DNA of 64,000 bases, taken from contig JAIVFJ010000031.1 of assembly GCA_025765615.1 (NCBI GenBank), positions 310,001-374,000 of the forward strand, in the 5' to 3' direction. The stretch comes from Zopfochytrium polystomum. Taxonomy: Eukaryota > Chytridiomycota > Chytridiomycetes > Chytridiales > Chytridiaceae. Made by a program: the position numbers and the translations under genes. Below, in pieces: positions 59,556-64,000 of this stretch. Position 1 is the stretch's first letter; the number at the start of each line of letters is the position of its first letter. The notes under the pieces are model-generated. The model was given only the letters and a program-made list of their open reading frames with translations. It searched no databases and was not told the origin of the DNA.

Positions 59556-61183
59556 CGTTCAAGAAATGGGGAGTGTCGATAGCTCGTCCAACGTGAAATG
59601 ACGGGTTGAGTTGTGTGGGTGCGTGTGTGTGCGGAGTGGACTGCTTTGGGGGGAGGGAATTTCCTTCCTGCTGCAGCGTTTTTTTTGGCTCGTCCACAAC
59701 GAGAATTGCGGGATTGTGTGGCGGGTCTGTCTCTGTCCTGTTCCATCGCGCGAGAAGTCCAATTCCATTTCCTCTTTTTTTTTTTTTTTTCGACGGCCAG
59801 GCCACCTGCACGGACAGAGAAAAGAATAGAACGATGGGTTGATTTGGAGTGAGTAACGCAAACAGCAGGGTTGGACGGGCGGGCGGGCGCTTGGGGCCCG
59901 TGGATTGGGTAATATTGGGCGGACGACAGAGCCGGAGACAGACAGACAGAGGCCGCTTCTTCGGCTGCGAAGGGAGGGGTTGGATTGTCTTCGGGAGCGT
60001 GCGACGATCGTCCCCCGACCACGAAATAGAAAACAAAAAAAAATGAACAAGGAGCAAAATTTTTTTTTCGCGTATTTATTTGGTTTGTTTTGCATGAAAA
60101 TCTTTCCTTCAAAAGGGATCGGCGCAACCCATCTTCGCGCCTCTGTCCCCCGGCCCCCCCCAATTTGGAGCGCCCAATCAAAAACGAAAAAATAGAGAAC
60201 GCCAAAAAAAAAAAAAAAAAAGAAGAAAGAAAGAGTCATCTTGAGTCGAGTGCAGTGTCATTATTCAACGGCGCTTATTACATTGAAAAAATACATATAT
60301 ATCAAAAAAAAGGTTCAGTCTGTCGCTTGCCCCTCCCCGATCTTCCTTATTGCAAAGGAAGGCGGGGCGGATTCAATGCGCTGCGCTGCCTGTTGGTGGA
60401 ATTGAGGGGCGGGCGCTCGGATCGGCCGAAGGAAGGGAAAGGGGGCACTCGAGCTCATTCTGCTTTCTGGCTGACAATACTTTTGTTGTTGCGGGCGGGT
60501 CGATCGCGGGGGGCTAGTCGGGTGCGATCGGCGGGCGGTGAGTTTCTTTTGTAAATATGAAGCAGTAGAAGTGAGCCGGGGCGAGGAAAGACGGAGGGAG
60601 GCAAGAGTTAGTGAAGGGGTTAGTCAAACGAACAACACTTGCTTTTTCTTTTGGTGGTTTTTTTTTTTTTTTTTTTTTTTTTTTTGTTGTTGTTGTTGTT
60701 GTTGGTTGAACTTCGCGCCGACCAGCGAACGAAACAGGCTCTCAAGTCAGCCACGCGCGTCGCCCCCGCACCTTCGCCGTGGGGTGCCCCCCACACTTCG
60801 GTTTGGAAGAAACGAGACGTGCACCTGTTCTGTGGGATATTGAACCACTTCCCCCACCCCACATCTGCGGTCTCTTTCTATCTCGCCCCCAATTTCTCTC
60901 CAATACCCCCCTTCTTCGATCTCTCTCTCTCTGTTATTCGTTGTCTCTTCAAACGCCCACCAGCGGGCATTGCTCCTTCCATTGGGAGGGGAAGCGGGAT
61001 CGAGAAAATGCCGTGATGGACGAAACATGAAAGAAAGAAAGAAGGAGAAAAAAAAAATGACGTTTTTGTATGGAAGCATTGGTGGGGGGTATTTTATGAT
61101 TCGAATGGATCAGGGCACATTGGATTTTCGAGGGGCTGAGGAGGAACAGAGGGAGGGAGCAAGGTGGAGGATAGAGAGACGGC

Positions 61184-61218
61184 AAAAGAGAGCGAGAGAG
61201 AGAGAGAGAGAGAGAAAA

Positions 61219-61297
<79 letters not shown>

Positions 61298-61345
61298 GGA
61301 GAGAGAGGAGTGCGAGAGTGAGCTTTTAAGAGAAAGAGAGAGAGA
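61184..61345 (+). repeat. GA-rich purine array
   Basis: Imperfect GA/GAGG array of about 160 bp. Minus-strand ORFs rich in Ser and Leu here are repeat artefacts. Confidence 0.95.
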
Positions 61346-61541
61346 GCAGAAAGAAGGGCCGGTCGAGAGACAGCCAAGAACCCTCTCAATAACCGACTCC
61401 GCGACCTCCAGACCGCCTTCTCTTTGCAGGCGCCTGCTCCTTTGGGAGCACGACGGTCCTCCCGCAGACGAGAACGCCAGAAAGCGTTGCTGTCGCATTT
61501 TCGCTCCACCCTCTTCCCCAAGGTATCTGGCTTGGCGAACC

Positions 61542-61847
61542 ATGAAGCTTGCTTCTTTATCGCTGCTCATACGTTTAATATCTGCAACGGCATCTGCCGA
61601 ATCCCAGCCTTGGCCCATCCGTTGGTGCTCAGAGGGTTCACTGAAACGGGTATTCGAAAGGAATGATCTGTCACAAGGAACACTATGCGAGGGAAAAAAA
61701 AAATTTAAAAAAATAGGGTTTCCACTGATGGTAAGGCGGGGTACGACGTTTCCAATATCGGAATCGAAGGGGGTGAATGCTCTCGCCATCGGGGCGACAG
61801 ACAGACATGTCATGCCTGCCTTAATTCTCCGAAGTTGTGGCCTATAA
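61542..61847 (+). CDS. Possible small secreted protein (weak)
   Basis: A 101-codon ATG frame beginning MKLASLSLLIRLISATASA, which has the shape of a signal peptide with an AXA cleavage site before ESQPWP. The rest contains only two or three Cys and no known motif. It lies just after a GA array. Chance origin is quite possible. Confidence 0.22.
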   Translation: MKLASLSLLIRLISATASAESQPWPIRWCSEGSLKRVFERNDLSQGTLCEGKKKFKKIGFPLMVRRGTTFPISESKGVNALAIGATDRHVMPALILRSCGL

Positions 61848-62555
61848 AGAGACGGGGCCGAGTTCAGTGGAAGCCAAGCGTTACAGCTTTGTTTTTCAAT
61901 GTCGGTCGCTTTCCAGCTGGCCGGCTGCCGTAGACAAAATTACCCCGACCGGCGTTGCCGGCCCGTTTAGTGACCGTAAAGGGAAAAAACGCAGCGAAAA
62001 CGGCGGGGAGACTTTTATACTTATGGGTCGCCCGCCACCTGTCGCCGCGTAAATTGTTACTTATTATTCACTTGCCTACAACAACAACGCCGTCTACCTG
62101 TGAGGATCGGTGGAATGCTACAGACCCTGTCCCTGCTGCTGGGCAGCGATCGCAGCTTACTACTATCCTTCTGTCCCTCCCAACCCCGTCAGCACTACGT
62201 TTGGTTGCTTTCCGCTTGTATTCATGCACACAAATTCAATAAATGCCGCTCAGTCGCAACTGCATCGTAAAGCGATGGCATGTCTCCTTCGTGCACAGAA
62301 GGAACAACAAGCAGCGGCCAGCGTTATGTTTTGGGGCTTCCAACTGCACAACGAGTCAGCCGAAGGAGAGAGATTGCTGCCCTGTCCAACAGCGCGAGAG
62401 GGCGAGAGAGAGAGAGAGAGAGAGACGACGCGATCGTGAACAGCGCTGGGGTTGTGGATTGGCTGATGCGACGATGAAGAGCAAGAAGAGGAAGGGATGC
62501 TTCACTCGTCACTTGTCAAATTTTGAACCACGTCTGCCTTTTGAACTGCATCTCG

Positions 62556-64000
62556 ATGGACAGACGGCGGGAAGGTTCGTCGTTTGGCCGGGCAACGATC
62601 GCACGGCACAGCTAACTGACCCGAATGCCCACTCAGAGCTCGAGCGCAAGAAGAACAAGCTCGCGGAGCTCCGGCGCGCCCGCGAGGACCGCCGCAATGC
62701 TGCGGCTGCCGAGTCTCAGAAGAAGGACTCGCGCGAGGTAAAAATGAGTGAAGACTTCCCATTCACACGCCTTAAATAGCGTAACAAAACCCAACCCCCA
62801 TTCCCTCCCCGCTCCAACCTCGGTGGTAGACGATCACCTCCCGCGACAGGCAGGATCTTGACGATCTCATTTCGAGCTTGGTTGGCGACTCCATTCCGTC
62901 GTCGTCGTCGGCATCTTCTGTCGCGGGCGACCTCTCCGCCTCGGTAGCGTCTCTCGGCTCCGCCGCCCCTGCGCCATCGGATGCAGGCCCCGGCGCCGAC
63001 GCAGCCGCCCCCGCGGCGGCGGCAGAAAGGTGCGGTATTCGTGTGGGCGATCTTGACGGTCGTTATGCCGGCTGCATGCATGCATCGCCAAAATGAGGCA
63101 GCTGACCCCCTCGCCCTCTCACAACCATACAAACACTGCAGCAACCGGTACAGACCAGTGCTTTCGACGGAAGACTTTGTTATTCTGGACGTTCCTCCAA
63201 AGGAACGAGTGATGTACACAAAAGAGTCGCAGACGGTGGACACCGCCATAGGCGCCGACGAACCGCAAAACGAGGCGACGTCGCCGTTGGCCGACAAGGC
63301 GGCGAACGACATCCCGACCCCACCCCAGGAGCCTTCACCAGAGAAGGAGATACCAAAGCCAAGAGGTTCGGCCGAATGCGAGTTTCTTGCGATTGAAACG
63401 ATCTGAGCCTTTTGCGATTGAACATTGAATCAGTGCTGTCGGACGAGGAGCGCCGCTTCCTGTTTCAGTCGGAACACTTTATCGAGTTCATTGACCGGTC
63501 CTCAAAGCTTGTGGAACGGGCGCTCACGGACAAGTTTGACCTGCTACGTGACTACACGTTGACAGAGGACAACTCGAGGTGAATTGAGTCTGGGCGGGCG
63601 TGCCTCACCGAGACTGACGACAATTATCTACCTTTTGGGGGGGTTGAAGCGAAAACAACAGTGGTAAAGGTGTCAAGGCTATTCGCGCGTTTTACGATGA
63701 CAAATGGTCAAAGAACCGAACAGTGATGGATGTAGGGTGGTCTCCGAAGGTGAGGGGTTTGTCTTGGTCCAACGTATAACCGACCACGCTCGTTCACTTC
63801 CAACGGTCCAGTACCCCGAACTGCTCCTGGCCGCATATAACAAGAACGCAGCGGCCATCCACGAACCTGACGGTCTCGTTATTCTGTGGAACCTTCACCT
63901 GCCCGATCGACCCGAATTCGTTTTCCACTCCCAGGTACGATTTGCCCTGATCCTGTTCCGTTACACCTTCACTCACTCCTTCGTCGCTTCAAATCTTACA
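62556..64000 (+). CDS. DYNC1I-like: Cytoplasmic dynein intermediate chain (partial, runs off window end)
   Basis: Exons 62556-62574, 62637-62737, 62830-63029, 63142-63365, 63434-63578, 63662-63749 and 63812-63934 keep frame; the window ends in the following intron. Splicing the 19-nt first exon gives MDRRREELERKKNKLAELRR, the N-terminal helix that binds dynactin p150. A Ser/Ala-rich linker follows, with YTKESQTVDT as the Tctex/LC8-binding region. Then ERRFLFQSEHFIEFIDRSSK and LLRDYTLTEDNS lead into the start of the WD40 propeller (RTVMDVGWSPKYPELLLAAY, DGLVILWNLHLPDRPEFVFH). The intermediate chain links the dynein heavy chain to cargo adaptors. The cytoplasmic rather than axonemal type is favoured by the N-terminal helix. 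Confidence 0.9.

Larger units (their letters stand above)
59556..62555. other. Long low-complexity gap between the CCCH gene and dynein intermediate chain
   Basis: No conserved gene. It contains T-runs (59769-59788, 60659-60684), A-runs (60207-60222) and GA arrays (61184-61345, 62403-62425). One ORF, 61542-61847, is listed separately. The remainder looks non-coding on both strands. Confidence 0.5.

Noticed and set aside
59492..60239. Overlapping minus-strand ORFs upstream of the CCCH gene
   Set aside because: Low-complexity Lys/Pro/Phe readings of A/T runs with no conserved motif; probably 5' UTR or intergenic.

Overview
This is a GC-rich, intron-dense eukaryotic window. Almost every gene is split by short GT-AG introns of roughly 45-100 nt. 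The gene set points to an early-diverging, flagellated fungus, most likely a chytrid: SEC1/Munc18, a type II NADH dehydrogenase, guanine deaminase, RuvB-like 1, eIF2B-delta, ribosomal P2, an ABCA half-transporter, a tandem CCCH RNA-binding protein, an ARMC3-type armadillo protein (a family found in ciliated lineages), Integrator subunit 2 and a dynein intermediate chain. The taxon is an inference from gene content; I could not run a tree.

Layout. 1-4.1 kb: a partial ankyrin-like gene on the minus strand, a disordered ORF with a MARVEL four-helix membrane protein, and broken arrestin-like coding segments. 4.3-25.3 kb: a compact housekeeping block with SEC1, NDH-2, guanine deaminase, RVB1, UXT (minus), eIF2B-delta, ARMC3 and a WrbA-type flavoprotein. 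25.8-28.4 kb: an isolated Gag-like zinc-knuckle protein. 29.5-44.1 kb: an acid lipase/steryl-ester-hydrolase type enzyme, Integrator subunit 2, a short acidic GON7-like protein, ribosomal P2, RPB12 and an ABCA half-transporter. 44.1-57.9 kb: an accessory zone with a CpG-decayed 18S rRNA pseudogene, three paralogous F-box-like genes (one broken), foldback and inverted repeats, an intact tRNA-Gln and long microsatellites. 57.9-64 kb: a TTP-like CCCH protein (minus), a 3 kb low-complexity gap, and the 5' part of a cytoplasmic dynein intermediate chain that runs off the window.

There is no operon logic; neighbouring genes are mostly unrelated. The shared themes are transcription and RNA processing (RPB12, Integrator, RVB1, UXT, CCCH protein) and translation (eIF2B-delta, P2, tRNA-Gln). 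RVB1 and UXT, members of chaperone networks that are linked in animals and yeast, lie tail-to-tail.

Two patterns recur. First, single-base frame breaks interrupt otherwise well-conserved housekeeping genes (RVB1, eIF2B-delta, ABCA); several fall in G or C runs, so consensus errors are the simplest reading. Second, 46.0-48.0 kb and much of 51.8-55.2 kb are strongly CpG-poor inside a CpG-rich genome, and the 18S copy shows CG-to-TG and CG-to-CA changes at universally conserved rRNA positions.
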